Assembly: GCA_902363625.1 (NCBI GenBank)
Contig: CABJAS010000001.1
Span: 364,673 to 428,672 of the forward strand
Direction of reading: 5' to 3'
Length of the DNA: 64,000 bases
From: Clostridiaceae bacterium
GTDB taxonomy: Bacteria; Bacillota_I; Bacilli_A; Erysipelotrichales; Coprobacillaceae
Shown here: in pieces, positions 9,594 through 19,142 of the stretch
How positions within the stretch are numbered: the stretch's first letter is position 1
Layout: each line of letters starts with the position of its first letter
The notes under the pieces: generated by a model
Databases searched by the model: none
What the model saw: only the letters and a program-made list of their open reading frames with translations
Told to the model about the DNA's origin: nothing
Translations under genes and position numbers: made by a program

Positions 9594-9619
9594 GGAAGCA
9601 ATCACTGCTTCCTTTTTTT
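9594..9619 (+). terminator. Rho-independent terminator after yebC
   Basis: GGAAGCA and TGCTTCC form a seven-pair stem with a five-base loop, followed by seven T. It starts two bases after the yebC stop and reaches the stop codon of the convergent hydrolase gene. Confidence 0.9.
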
Positions 9620-11072
9620 ATCTTCTTTTTAAGGCGACCGCACTTGGTGTAATCAGATGGTAGCTTCTTTCTACAATCCATGCATTGATTTGAACAAAAG
9701 GTGTAAAGCTCAGCATATAAGCATACTGATCCAATATTTCTTCCACGGTTGGATTCTCACTAAAATGGATCATGATCTTTTTAGGAGACAAGAGATCTAA
9801 TTTTAAAGTACGTGAATACGGATATTCTAAAAAGACAAGACGGATCATCAGTGTATTTGGATCGGGAAACCAGCCAATCGCAGAAACGTTAAACTGTTTT
9901 TCATAAAGCAGCAGTTTACTATAGCGATATCGACCGTCTAAGCCAATTCGAATAATATTGGTTGTATAATGCTCCTGCCAATGTAAAAGCAGCTGATGAT
10001 GATCCATCACCAGTTTAAACTGATCGGCATGTCCAGATTGTTTTTCTAAGAAACGAATGGGAATCGGCAGCAAGCTCACATTGGCTAAGCGCAAAGAGAA
10101 ATTGACATCTAAAAATTGCTCGATACGGTTGGTTTCGATGCCCATAGGCTCAACAGCTCCGGGAATTGATTGATCACTTTCTTGGACTTCCTCTTCCAAT
10201 ACCTTTTTCCATAAATCAAATACAATCGGATAAAGTTTAGCGGTGTTAAGACAGTTGGCTGTAATGACGATAAAGCATTCTTTCTCGACAGAAAACAAGA
10301 CTAGCTGTCCAAAAATGCCGTCAAAACGAGCCCCTGTATCTTGGGGATTCATCCAGCATAGATAGCCATAACCCTGATCGTAATCATGAGAACTATGATG
10401 CGCACTGGTTACTTTTTTTGTTGTCATCGCTAAAAGATAGTCCTGTGGCAAAATCGGATTTTTTTTAACGATAGCTTCGGCAATCTTAGACAAATCATGA
10501 GGTGATAAATAAAGCCCCCAGCCGCCAGTGTTATACCCTAAAGCACAAGTATCCCAATGAGGATGCTCAATACCTAAGGGTTCAAACAATTTTTGATATA
10601 GATATTCATTACAGGATATTCCGGTAAGCTTTGTCACAATGACACTTAAAATATAGATATCCATATTATTGTAATGAAAATAGTGTCCCGGCTCATGAGT
10701 AAACTGCTGTTTAAAATAAGCATCAACCCAATTTGACTGAGTAAATACAGCCTGTTCCTGCGTACTGCCTGATGTCATCGTTAAAAGATGTATCACTTTT
10801 AATTCACGCAGCGCATCACTGGCTTTTAAAAAATATTCAGGGAAAAATTTTAATACTGCCTCATCTAAACGCAGGCGCTTATCTTCAACTAAATATCCGA
10901 TCGCTAAAGAGACAAACGATTTAGAGATGGAAAAAAGCATTTGCGGCTGTTCGAGCGTATAGGGCAAAGCAGTCTGCTGATAGAGATAATCCTCTCCCTT
11001 TTTCACAATACAGCTATGCAGTTCTATTTGTTGCTTTTCAATCTGGGTTAAAAATTCATTTATGGCAGACAT
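9618..11072 (-). CDS. Serine hydrolase, class C beta-lactamase-like family
   Basis: Penicillin-binding-protein-like serine hydrolase. The nucleophile motif SxxK is SISK (in LFSISKSFVSLAIGYL) at about residue 47; the second motif is Y-N in HYNNMD at about residue 140. A KTG-like third motif is not obvious in the translation. The catalytic domain covers about residues 1-290; the remaining ~190 residues form an all-beta-looking C-terminal domain. No signal peptide is visible, so the enzyme looks cytoplasmic. The in-frame GTG at 11081 overlaps the SD; the ATG at 11072 has AGGTG six bases upstream. Substrate unknown; it could be an esterase, a peptidase or a non-catalytic relative. A true beta-lactamase is unlikely. 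Confidence 0.82.
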   Translation of the reverse strand: MSAINEFLTQIEKQQIELHSCIVKKGEDYLYQQTALPYTLEQPQMLFSISKSFVSLAIGYLVEDKRLRLDEAVLKFFPEYFLKASDALRELKVIHLLTMTSGSTQEQAVFTQSNWVDAYFKQQFTHEPGHYFHYNNMDIYILSVIVTKLTGISCNEYLYQKLFEPLGIEHPHWDTCALGYNTGGWGLYLSPHDLSKIAEAIVKKNPILPQDYLLAMTTKKVTSAHHSSHDYDQGYGYLCWMNPQDTGARFDGIFGQLVLFSVEKECFIVITANCLNTAKLYPIVFDLWKKVLEEEVQESDQSIPGAVEPMGIETNRIEQFLDVNFSLRLANVSLLPIPIRFLEKQSGHADQFKLVMDHHQLLLHWQEHYTTNIIRIGLDGRYRYSKLLLYEKQFNVSAIGWFPDPNTLMIRLVFLEYPYSRTLKLDLLSPKKIMIHFSENPTVEEILDQYAYMLSFTPFVQINAWIVERSYHLITPSAVALKRR

Positions 11073-11406
11073 CTCGATCACCTATAATCCTTTAATAGAT
11101 TATTTATCCTTTCATCCTTTTATTTTAAGAAACTATTTTAATCAATAAACTAACATTTCATACCAGTATACTGGGATTTAGCTTTCTTTATCATAGCATA
11201 TCTTATTTTTAAATTCATTAAAATCTCTACCATTATTTTTATACCAAATAATAAATTTATCCAAAAAACCTGATCTGAATAAAAGTTTATTCTTTTTATT
11301 TCTAAATTTACATGTACCCAGTCAACATGAAATGGCTGAAATTGGGTAAACTAAATACTACTAATTTATTTAAAGATACGATATAATAAAGAAATGAGGT
11401 GATTTC
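11073..11406. other. Intergenic region between divergent genes; AT-rich, with one 12-base palindrome
   Basis: No coding frame that I can support. Visible contents: a perfect palindrome CCAGTATACTGG at 11163-11174, and a TATAAT at 11382-11387 serving the lipoprotein gene, whose -35 element is not clear. Confidence 0.5.
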
Positions 11407-11847
11407 ATGAAAAAGAAAATTTGTTTAATTTTATGTGCCTTTTTAATACTGGTAAGTGTTGGCTGCACCAATAAACAAACCTATCCGCGCTTTACATTAA
11501 AACTCTTTTATTATGATACGTGTTCTCGATGTACAGCGTTTAAAAATAGTGCTTTACCGGCAATACGGGAAGCTTTCGACAACAATTTCGATATTGAATA
11601 CTATAATTTAGATAATGATAGTGACCAAGCTGTCTATCAGGAGATTGTGGATCAATTGATTGATTTTGATCAGGAATATTATGGGGAGACACCGCTGGTT
11701 GTGGTGGATGAATCCTTTGCTGTATTGGGATATAACGGAGGTAAGGAAGATCAAGAATTGATTAAAGAAATTAAACGGGCATTAAACAATGAACCCTTGG
11801 GTAGTTACTATTCAATGGGACGATATCAATTTAAAAAAGGGGAATAG
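11407..11847 (+). CDS. Thioredoxin-fold lipoprotein with CxxC motif
   Basis: Secreted, lipid-anchored protein of 146 aa. Residues 1-20 are a lipoprotein signal peptide with lipobox VSVGC, so Cys20 becomes the lipidated N-terminus. The mature part starts as a thioredoxin-like strand (FTLKLFYYDTCSRC) with a CSRC active-site-like motif at about residues 39-42, and a later strand TPLVVVDESFAVLGYNG has the proline preceding the last strands of a thioredoxin fold. It probably handles disulfide redox chemistry on the outer face of the membrane. SD (GAGGTGATTTC) decides the ATG. The helicase gene begins three bases after the stop, so the two are likely cotranscribed although functionally unrelated. 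Confidence 0.75.
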   Translation: MKKKICLILCAFLILVSVGCTNKQTYPRFTLKLFYYDTCSRCTAFKNSALPAIREAFDNNFDIEYYNLDNDSDQAVYQEIVDQLIDFDQEYYGETPLVVVDESFAVLGYNGGKEDQELIKEIKRALNNEPLGSYYSMGRYQFKKGE

Positions 11848-11850
11848 ACT

Positions 11851-14800
11851 ATGCTGATCACGGAAAGAAAAATATATATGCTGGCTGCTCGTCCCAGTCA
11901 TTTAGAAGATGGACTGGAGCTGCAAAAGAAAGAGCATGTGACAAATCTGCATTTTAAAAATAAAGAAAAATCGATACAGGCGGATGTAGTGGATCATGTT
12001 CCCTATCACACCACGATTCGCTTCAATCAGCAAAATGGCATTGCCTCTTATTCTTGCGAGTGTGAGGAGTCTAAATACTTAAACGGTGCCTGTAAGCATA
12101 TTATTGCTACATTAAAACAGGCTCAAGAATTAATCGAGGAATCTCGCCGCAGTCAGGTGGAAATGGATCGTACTTTAAATGAGATTTTGAATTGTTTTGC
12201 TGATCCTATTTTAAGTGAAACGATCATTAAGCAGCCGATTAAAGTAGAAATTCATTTACAGTTGAATAAACACGGCGGACGACCGATCGGCTTATTTTCA
12301 TTAAAGGTTGGCTTAGATAAAATGTATGTAGTCAAAAATATCCGTGAATTCCTGCAAGCATTTGAATTTAATGAAGAAATCGAATACGGAAAAAACTTTA
12401 CCCTTTATCCGGAATATCATGAACTTCCCCACGGTTTAAAAAATTTCTTTAAAACCTTGGAAGATATTCAAGAAGAAGGACACGATCACTTTAGAACACC
12501 TAAAGAATTATTAGTGAATGAGCATTATTTAAAAAAACTGATTCGTTCTTTGATGCATCAGACTATCTTTATAGATCCCCTTGATGAAGCAAGTTATCAA
12601 GTATTTGTTACTGATGACCAGTTTTCCGGATTAGTGTCTATCAATGACAAGAAAAATGTGACACAGCTTGATTTAAGCGAATTTAAAAAGGTTCTGCCCA
12701 TCACTTCGGACTATCATTATGTTTTATATGATTACCAGATTTATCATTTGCAGAAAAGTCATTTAAATACTTACATGCCTTTTTTCAGAGCCGCCGCTTT
12801 AGAACAAAGCATCATTGAATTTAAAGGAAAACGTCGTCAGGAATTTATCGCCAAAGTGGTTCCCTTTCTGCCTAAAAGCGTGGAACAGCCGGATTCCTTA
12901 AAAGAATCCTATATACAGCTGCCGCTTGTTGCTTCTTTATATTTAGATAAAGTCGATCAAGCCATTATTGCAACTCCGATGTTTCGCTATGGCAGCTTTG
13001 AATTTAATCCCATCAAAAATAAAGAAGAAATTCTGTTAAATGATAAAATACTGATCAGGGAAATTAAAAAAGAAGAAGAACTCATTAATATATTAGATAA
13101 TGCTAAATTCAAGGTTCAGCCGGAAACGTTGTATATCGATCAGGAAGACGATGTGATTGACTTTGTAGAAAAGTATTTGCCGATTCTAAAAGCCAACATG
13201 GAAATCTTCTATTCTGACAGTTTCAAATCTATCGTTAAACGCAGAACGCTTTCTTCTTCTATTCGTTATAATGAATCCTCACAATTGTTCGAAATTCGCT
13301 TCAACTATGAAGATATTCATTTCAGCGAACTAAAAGAAATCATGCGCAGTTATAAGCTTAAACAGAAATATTATCGTTTGTTAGATGGCAGCTTCTTATC
13401 CTTAGATGATAAACAGACACAGGAGTTTATCGATACCCTTTCTTATCTGGATATCTCTTTAGATAATTTAAAACAGTCTAAGATACAGCTAACATTATCA
13501 GAAGCTTTATTCTTAAATAGTGCCGTTGAAATTGATGACCATGATGATTATTTTGATCGTTTGATTGAAACAGTCAGCAGTCAGCAGCTAGTGGATATTC
13601 AAGTTCCCAATCAATTGCGTGAGATCATGCGTGATTATCAGATCAGTGGATATCGCTGGCTAAAAACATTGAATCAATATCATTTGGGCGGCGTTTTAGC
13701 CGATGACATGGGACTAGGAAAAACACTGCAGGCGATTGCTTTCTTAGATGATGAAGCAAAGCAGGATCCTTTGCCGAACCTTGTGGTATGCCCTACTTCT
13801 CTTGTTTATAACTGGGAAGATGAAATCAAGCGTTTTGCACCTGATCTTCGCTATTTAATTGTTTCTGGCAATGTGGCGGCACGTAAAGACCTCATCCATC
13901 AGTTAAAAGATTATCAAGTGATTATCACGAGCTATCCGTTATTGCGTAAAGATATCAGCTACTATCAGGATGTTCAATTTAATCACTGCTTCTTAGATGA
14001 AGCTCAGTATATTAAAAACCCATCGTCATTAAACGCAAGGACTGTGAAGCTTTTAAGAGCGAAAACACGCTATGCCTTAACTGGAACACCGATGGAAAAT
14101 TCACTGGATGAATTATGGTCAATCTTTGACTTCGTCATGCCGGGAATGCTTTTATCTCACTATAAATTTAGGGAAACATATGAGATTCCAATTATTAAAG
14201 ATGAAAATAAAGCGGTCAAAAAGAAACTGATCAAGCGCATTAAGCCCTTTATTTTAAGACGTATGAAATCGGATGTATTAACCGAGTTGCCAGATAAGAT
14301 AGAATCTAAATACACGATTGATCTTTCAAACGAACAAAAAGAGCTTTACTTAGCGACATTGGAAGAAACCCGTCAATCCATCAATAAAGAAATTGCCGAA
14401 GATGGGCTGGAAAAAAGCCATATTAAGATTTTCGCAGCTTTAACTCGTTTGCGTCAGCTATGCAATCACCCATCATTATTCATTCAAAATTATTATGGGG
14501 GCAGCGGCAAACTCGATGCTTTAAACGAAATTATTGATGAAGCGATTGAAAATCATCATAAAATTCTAATCTTTTCTCAGTTTACTTCTATGCTGCATAT
14601 TATTGAAGATCAGCTTAAGATTAAAGAAATCAGTTATGGCTATCTTGATGGCAGCACGCCAATGGAGGTCCGTGGTAAATATGTCAAGGAATTCAACGAT
14701 GGCGATATTCCTATCTTCCTTGTTTCTTTAAAAGCAGGAGGTACTGGTTTAAACTTAACCGGAGCAAATATCGTGATTCATGTCGATCCGTGGTGGAATC

Positions 14801-15012
14801 CCGCTGTTGAACAACAGGCAACCGATCGTGCCTATCGAATTGGACAAACTAAGAACGTTCAAGTAATTAAACTTGTTACAAAAGGAACTATCGAAGAAAA
14901 GATATATGAGTTGCAGCAAAGAAAGCTGTCACTCATTGATTCTATCATTCAGCCGGGCGAAACCTTTATTTCAAAATTAACTCAGGATGAGATCATGGAT
15001 CTCTTTAAATAG
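11851..15012 (+). CDS. SNF2-family DNA helicase/translocase with N-terminal SWIM zinc finger
   Basis: Large ATP-dependent DNA translocase (1053 aa) of the bacterial SNF2/Rad54-like group. A SWIM zinc finger lies near residues 67-90 (CxC in YSCECEE, then C-K-H in GACKHIIA). A long middle region of beta-rich, family-specific sequence follows. The motor starts near residue 585: motif I ADDMGLGKT, motif II LDEAQYIKN (DEAQ box), motif III LTGTPMEN, and in the second RecA lobe LKAGGTGLNLTGAN with DRAYRIGQ. All motor motifs look intact. Firmicute relatives are implicated in repair or removal of DNA-bound proteins, but the exact role is unclear. Confidence 0.93.
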   Translation: MLITERKIYMLAARPSHLEDGLELQKKEHVTNLHFKNKEKSIQADVVDHVPYHTTIRFNQQNGIASYSCECEESKYLNGACKHIIATLKQAQELIEESRRSQVEMDRTLNEILNCFADPILSETIIKQPIKVEIHLQLNKHGGRPIGLFSLKVGLDKMYVVKNIREFLQAFEFNEEIEYGKNFTLYPEYHELPHGLKNFFKTLEDIQEEGHDHFRTPKELLVNEHYLKKLIRSLMHQTIFIDPLDEASYQVFVTDDQFSGLVSINDKKNVTQLDLSEFKKVLPITSDYHYVLYDYQIYHLQKSHLNTYMPFFRAAALEQSIIEFKGKRRQEFIAKVVPFLPKSVEQPDSLKESYIQLPLVASLYLDKVDQAIIATPMFRYGSFEFNPIKNKEEILLNDKILIREIKKEEELINILDNAKFKVQPETLYIDQEDDVIDFVEKYLPILKANMEIFYSDSFKSIVKRRTLSSSIRYNESSQLFEIRFNYEDIHFSELKEIMRSYKLKQKYYRLLDGSFLSLDDKQTQEFIDTLSYLDISLDNLKQSKIQLTLSEALFLNSAVEIDDHDDYFDRLIETVSSQQLVDIQVPNQLREIMRDYQISGYRWLKTLNQYHLGGVLADDMGLGKTLQAIAFLDDEAKQDPLPNLVVCPTSLVYNWEDEIKRFAPDLRYLIVSGNVAARKDLIHQLKDYQVIITSYPLLRKDISYYQDVQFNHCFLDEAQYIKNPSSLNARTVKLLRAKTRYALTGTPMENSLDELWSIFDFVMPGMLLSHYKFRETYEIPIIKDENKAVKKKLIKRIKPFILRRMKSDVLTELPDKIESKYTIDLSNEQKELYLATLEETRQSINKEIAEDGLEKSHIKIFAALTRLRQLCNHPSLFIQNYYGGSGKLDALNEIIDEAIENHHKILIFSQFTSMLHIIEDQLKIKEISYGYLDGSTPMEVRGKYVKEFNDGDIPIFLVSLKAGGTGLNLTGANIVIHVDPWWNPAVEQQATDRAYRIGQTKNVQVIKLVTKGTIEEKIYELQQRKLSLIDSIIQPGETFISKLTQDEIMDLFK

Positions 15013-15014
15013 AC

Positions 15015-15050
15015 AAACCTCCACAAATAATCGTGTGGAGGTTTTCTTTA
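15015..15050. terminator. Bidirectional Rho-independent terminator
   Basis: AAACCTCCAC and GTGGAGGTTT form a ten-pair stem around a ten-base loop, with a T-rich tract downstream on the plus strand and A residues upstream. It separates the SNF2 helicase gene from the convergent HD-domain gene. Confidence 0.85.
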
Positions 15051-15058
15051 TACATTTT

Positions 15059-15643
15059 TTATTTTTTTCCTTCAAGAAAGTAAGTAGCTTCCATATCCGC
15101 AGTGGATAAAGCAAAAGATAACGGAAACATTTCAAATGAAGCACCGACATTGCGTGGCTCTTCATTTCCGGAAAATCCCATATGATAACGAATCGCAAAG
15201 GCTTCTTCACGGGTTAAACGCATATATCCGGTAATGATATAGACTGATTTTTCTCCATGTCCATAGGGAATCGTATCTTCATAATCATACGAAGGCACTT
15301 GCTGCCATTTTCCATTGGCATCTTTCACATTTCTAAAGCCTTTTTTATAACAATTAATCTTACAGAGATCATGAAGCAATGCCACAATGGCTATTGTTTC
15401 CTCACCGCATTGGAGTCCATAAGTGTCTTTCACTCTTGGACGCTGTAAATAATCGACTAGACAGTCATACACATTTAAGCTATGTTCAACAAGTCCTCCG
15501 GGATAAGCACCATGAAAACGTGTTGAAGCCGGTGCTTCAAAGAAATCACAGTGAGCAGATAAAAGAAATTCTAACAGTTTCTCACTTCCGGGACGATGTA
15601 TATATTGTTTATAAATTGATACAAATCTTTCTTCAAAATCCAT
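15059..15643 (-). CDS. HD-domain metal-dependent hydrolase
   Basis: HD-superfamily protein of 194 aa. Histidine and HD motifs are visible: H-G-A-Y-P-G-G-L-V-E-H-S near residues 42-53 and LLHDLCKIN near residue 95. A later histidine (RYHMGFSG) completes a plausible metal site. The pattern resembles the C-terminal HD part of YhaM-type 3'-5' exoribonucleases but lacks the OB-fold domain, so I call only the superfamily. I start at the ATG at 15643, with GAGGAG seven bases upstream; the longer frame begins before the promoter's -10 element and cannot be translated from that transcript. Confidence 0.78.
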   Translation of the reverse strand: MDFEERFVSIYKQYIHRPGSEKLLEFLLSAHCDFFEAPASTRFHGAYPGGLVEHSLNVYDCLVDYLQRPRVKDTYGLQCGEETIAIVALLHDLCKINCYKKGFRNVKDANGKWQQVPSYDYEDTIPYGHGEKSVYIITGYMRLTREEAFAIRYHMGFSGNEEPRNVGASFEMFPLSFALSTADMEATYFLEGKK

Positions 15644-15666
15644 AATTCTTCTCCTCTTATAGTTAA

Positions 15667-15694
15667 AGGATACCAAACTTATAAAAGATGTCAA
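15667..15694 (-). promoter_or_regulatory. Sigma-A-type promoter of the HD hydrolase gene
   Basis: TTGACA, 16-base spacer, TATCCT on the minus strand, 24 bases upstream of the start codon. Confidence 0.7.
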
Positions 15695-15714
15695 GAATTA
15701 GCCCAATAATTCTG

Positions 15715-15740
15715 ACAAAAAAAGAGAATCAAGTTCTCTT
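15715..15740 (-). terminator. Rho-independent terminator after lepA
   Basis: AAGAGAA and TTCTCTT form a seven-pair stem with a five-base loop, followed by seven T on the minus strand. The stem begins in the last bases of lepA. Confidence 0.85.
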
Positions 15741-17547
15741 ATTTGTCGTCTACAGATAAAACCGCCATGAATGCTTCCTGAGGAATCTCGACACTTCCTA
15801 CAGCTTTCATACGTTTCTTTCCTTCTTTTTGCTTTTCCAGCAATTTCTTTTTACGTGTAATATCTCCGCCATAACATTTTGCCAACACGTTTTTACGCAA
15901 AGCTTTGATTGTCGTTCTGGCAATAATTTTTCCTTGAATAGCTGCCTGAATAGGAACTTCAAACATCTGCTTTGGAATAATGTCTTTTAGCTTTTCACAG
16001 ATAATCTTACCACGGTCATAAGCAAAATCACGATGTACGATTGAGGATAATGCATCCACCGCTTCACCATTTAAAAGAATATCCATCTTAACCAGCTTAC
16101 TTTCCTTGTAACCACAAAGCTCATAGTCAAATGAAGCATACCCTTTAGAACAAGATTTCAGTCGATCAAAGAAATCATACACAATTTCCGCCAAAGGAAT
16201 TTCATACAATAAAGTCATACGTGTTTCATCTGTATATTGAATATCGATATAATCGCCACGCTTATTCTGACACAATTCCATAATCGGTCCCACATAATCG
16301 CTTGGCGTCATAATCGTTGCTTTTACATAAGGCTCTTCTAATCGACTGATTTTCTGAACGTCCGGCAGCATTGATGGATTATCTACAGTTGTCATTGTCC
16401 CATCTGTTAAATAGGCATGATAAACAACAGACGGTGCTGTCGCAATTAATTCCAGACTGAATTCTCTTTCCAGTCTTTCCTGAATAACATCCATATGCAG
16501 TAATCCGAGGAACCCACATCTAAAACCAAATCCCAATGCCTGTGAAGTCTCCGGATCAAATACCAGTGCCGAATCACTCAGCTTCATCTTTTCCAAAGCT
16601 TCTCGTAAATCATTATATTTGCTGTTATCGATTGGATATAGCCCGCAATACACCATCGGATTTAATTTACGATACCCCGGTAATGGTTCACTGCACTCAT
16701 TCCCCACCACAGTTACCGTATCCCCAACATTAATGTCATGAATAGACTTAATTGCCGCTGAGAACCAACCTACTTCCCCAGTCACCAACTCTTCTTTTTT
16801 CGTTTCAGCAGGTGTATGCACACCGACTTCAACAATTTCATATTCCGCATTAGATGCCATGAATCGCACTTTGTCTCCGACTTTGATCTTTCCTTCAACA
16901 ATACGCACCAATACGATTACACCACGATAAGCATCATAATAAGAATCAAAAATCAAGGCTTTTGTCGGATGGTCAACACTTCCACTTGGCGGTGGTACCA
17001 ACTGAACGATGGCTTCCAGCACTTGTTCAACATTTAAATTATTTTTAGCCGAAATCAAAGGGGCATGTTCAGCCGGCAGCCCGACAACCTCTTCAATCTC
17101 TTTAATCACACGTTCAGGATCAGCACTAGGCAAATCAATCTTATTAATGACCGGAATGATCTCTAAATCATTATCAATCGCCAAATAAACGTTCGCTAAT
17201 GTCTGTGCTTCCACCCCCTGAGCCGCATCCACAACCAAGACAGCACCTTCACATGCCGCTAATGAACGTGACACTTCATAAGTAAAATCGACATGGCCCG
17301 GTGTATCTATCAAATGCAATAGATAGGTTTCATTATCCGAAGCCGTATATTGTAATTGAACGGCATTTAATTTAATCGTGATGCCGCGCTCTCTTTCTAA
17401 TTCCATGCTGTCGAGCAGCTGTGCCTTCATATCTCTGGTAGCCACAGCTCCGGTTAACTGTAAAATACAATCCGCTAAGGTCGACTTCCCATGATCGATA
17501 TGGGCAATGATCGAAAAATTACGAATCTTTGACTGATCTATTTTCAT
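15739..17547 (-). CDS. lepA: Elongation factor 4 (LepA), ribosome-associated GTPase
   Basis: Translational GTPase that acts on stalled or mistranslocated ribosomes and in small-subunit biogenesis. G1 is [10 protein letters not shown]2 is in RERGIT, G3 DTPGHVDF and G4 NKIDLP. The C-terminal LepA_C domain ends in [26 protein letters not shown], here quoted in parts: [15 protein letters not shown] and GKKRMK. Length (602 aa) is usual. The frame extends to a GTG at 17559, but the family start [16 protein letters not shown] fits the ATG at 17547. It has its own promoter directly upstream. Confidence 0.97.
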   Translation of the reverse strand: MKIDQSKIRNFSIIAHIDHGKSTLADCILQLTGAVATRDMKAQLLDSMELERERGITIKLNAVQLQYTASDNETYLLHLIDTPGHVDFTYEVSRSLAACEGAVLVVDAAQGVEAQTLANVYLAIDNDLEIIPVINKIDLPSADPERVIKEIEEVVGLPAEHAPLISAKNNLNVEQVLEAIVQLVPPPSGSVDHPTKALIFDSYYDAYRGVIVLVRIVEGKIKVGDKVRFMASNAEYEIVEVGVHTPAETKKEELVTGEVGWFSAAIKSIHDINVGDTVTVVGNECSEPLPGYRKLNPMVYCGLYPIDNSKYNDLREALEKMKLSDSALVFDPETSQALGFGFRCGFLGLLHMDVIQERLEREFSLELIATAPSVVYHAYLTDGTMTTVDNPSMLPDVQKISRLEEPYVKATIMTPSDYVGPIMELCQNKRGDYIDIQYTDETRMTLLYEIPLAEIVYDFFDRLKSCSKGYASFDYELCGYKESKLVKMDILLNGEAVDALSSIVHRDFAYDRGKIICEKLKDIIPKQMFEVPIQAAIQGKIIARTTIKALRKNVLAKCYGGDITRKKKLLEKQKEGKKRMKAVGSVEIPQEAFMAVLSVDDK

Positions 17548-17571
17548 CTTAACACCCACTTTCAGATGTTA

Positions 17572-17600
17572 ATTATACCAAATCTTTTAATTAAACACAA
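17572..17600 (-). promoter_or_regulatory. Promoter of lepA with extended -10
   Basis: Minus strand: TTGTGT, 17-base spacer, TATAAT preceded by TGG (an extended -10), 25 bases upstream of the lepA start. Confidence 0.7.
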
Positions 17601-17605
17601 TAATC

Positions 17606-17905
17606 CTAATTATGAATCATACGATCTAAATATTTAATCTTTTCTGCCATGACATACATCTGATCTGCATGCTTCTCTAATCTTCCCTTCAGACTGATCC
17701 AGTGACAGTCTTGAGCAAGTGCCAGCAATCGATCCGCCTCCCCTTTCCAAAGCAGACAATCAATACGATCTTTTTCATAAAATCCTTCATTATTGATAAA
17801 TGCTTTTTCTACTTCAACTAATATATGTAAATATTTTTTCCCATTCAGCTGAATGAATCCTTCTTCACTCTTATATGTTCCAATGATAATCACTTCGTTG
17901 ATCAT
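17606..17905 (-). CDS. Short single-stranded DNA-binding (SSB-like, OB-fold) protein
   Basis: A 99-residue protein with the opening strand pattern of bacterial SSB (MINEVIIIGTYKSEEG), the central DRIDCLLWKGEADRL, which matches the SSB block ending in F/W-x-x-x-A-E, and WISLKGRLEK, which matches the G-x-L strand. It has no acidic C-terminal tail with the usual DDDLPF, so it is not the housekeeping SSB. Firmicute SsbB-type paralogues of this size act in competence, but this one is equally likely to be a lineage-specific paralogue. I start at the ATG at 17905, six bases after AGGTG; two upstream in-frame starts overlap that SD. Confidence 0.72.
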   Translation of the reverse strand: MINEVIIIGTYKSEEGFIQLNGKKYLHILVEVEKAFINNEGFYEKDRIDCLLWKGEADRLLALAQDCHWISLKGRLEKHADQMYVMAEKIKYLDRMIHN

Positions 17906-18071
17906 TTTCATCACCTCAATATCACTTTAACAAAGATCTCATTATTCGACAAACCAGATATTTTTAATATTTATAATGATTTTGTTGTTTCATTTCAATA
18001 AACTCTATTCAAATTTAAAAATATGGTATTTTTTCTAAATAAAAGTTAACAATTATTAAAGGTGATATAAA

Positions 18072-19142
18072 ATGAATAAAATTAAAAACATCAACAAAAA
18101 TTATATAATTGCAGCTGTACTATCCAATCATTTTTTTATAACCAAGTACCTGCTTTATAACTTATATACCCATGGAACAATTTACAGTTTCATGTATCTT
18201 TTTATCATATGCTTAATTATTGCAGGGCTAAGCCCAATTCTTTATCACTATACGAAAAAGAATTTTTTAAATAAGAGATCGCCCATTGTTGCCTGGATTC
18301 TAAGTGTCTATTTGCTTATTTCAAGTATCTTGTCGCTGATCACTTTAGGAAATTTTGTCAGTATCCACTGGCTCAATGCTACAAATCAAACCCTGATTAT
18401 CGGATCGATCCTGCTCCTTATTGTTTTTATTGCTTTTGTAGATGATAAAGCGGTTTATAAAACATTAGCTCTGCTATTCTTAGTATTACTCGCTATTCTC
18501 TTAATCTATGGAATTTCTAAATATCAATTTCTATCAATCGAGCATATAACAACTTACATTTCTCTATCAAAGATGAATTTTGATGTCATTATTTATTCAG
18601 TCTTTATCATTTTAGAGACCTTCTTCATTTTCTTTATTCCCAATGTAGACAAAGCACCACTTACTAAAAAGAATTATTATACCTATATTGGCTTTATGAT
18701 TTTTGTCATTCTATTTGAAGGGATTATAGAGTTAAATGAATTTAATGGGATTATTCAATATGTAACCTATCCTTTCTTTGAAAGTTTCAATATTATCTAC
18801 TTCGGTCAATATATCGGCTATCTTAATTTTCCGGTATTATTCATCTATGTAATCGGATGTTTCAGTAAAATCGCATTGAATCTTAAAGTATTGCAGAAAA
18901 ACTTAGGTAAAAGTAAGTGGAACGGCATTTTTATTGCCTTATGCTTTATCATTCCTGTTGCATTGCTTAAAAACGCTAATGATTATGCCAACATTCGTTT
19001 ATTCTTTGTTATTCCTGCTCTCATCGCTTTATTTTTAGCCTTATTACTTTACAATCTTAAAGGAGGTTTATTGAATGGAAGAAATACAAATTCTACAAGA
19101 CCATTACCAAAAAAGCGCCGACGTCAAGTTCAAGGTCAATAA
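18072..19142 (+). CDS. Spore germination permease, GerAB/GerKB family
   Basis: B subunit of a germinant receptor in the spore inner membrane, of the amino acid-polyamine-organocation transporter superfamily. The 356 residues are almost wholly hydrophobic, with about ten predicted transmembrane helices, matching GerAB length (about 365 aa). The identification rests on topology plus the GerA and GerC homologues immediately downstream. It is first in the operon; the C-terminal 23 codons overlap the start of the A-subunit gene by 68 bases. SD (AAAGGTG) decides the ATG. Confidence 0.82.
   Translation: MNKIKNINKNYIIAAVLSNHFFITKYLLYNLYTHGTIYSFMYLFIICLIIAGLSPILYHYTKKNFLNKRSPIVAWILSVYLLISSILSLITLGNFVSIHWLNATNQTLIIGSILLLIVFIAFVDDKAVYKTLALLFLVLLAILLIYGISKYQFLSIEHITTYISLSKMNFDVIIYSVFIILETFFIFFIPNVDKAPLTKKNYYTYIGFMIFVILFEGIIELNEFNGIIQYVTYPFFESFNIIYFGQYIGYLNFPVLFIYVIGCFSKIALNLKVLQKNLGKSKWNGIFIALCFIIPVALLKNANDYANIRLFFVIPALIALFLALLLYNLKGGLLNGRNTNSTRPLPKKRRRQVQGQ

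Noticed and set aside
17915..18071. Sigma-G-type promoter ahead of the ger operon
   Set aside because: The gap was scanned for a sigma-G -35/-10 pair; nothing matched with acceptable spacing, so no promoter is claimed.
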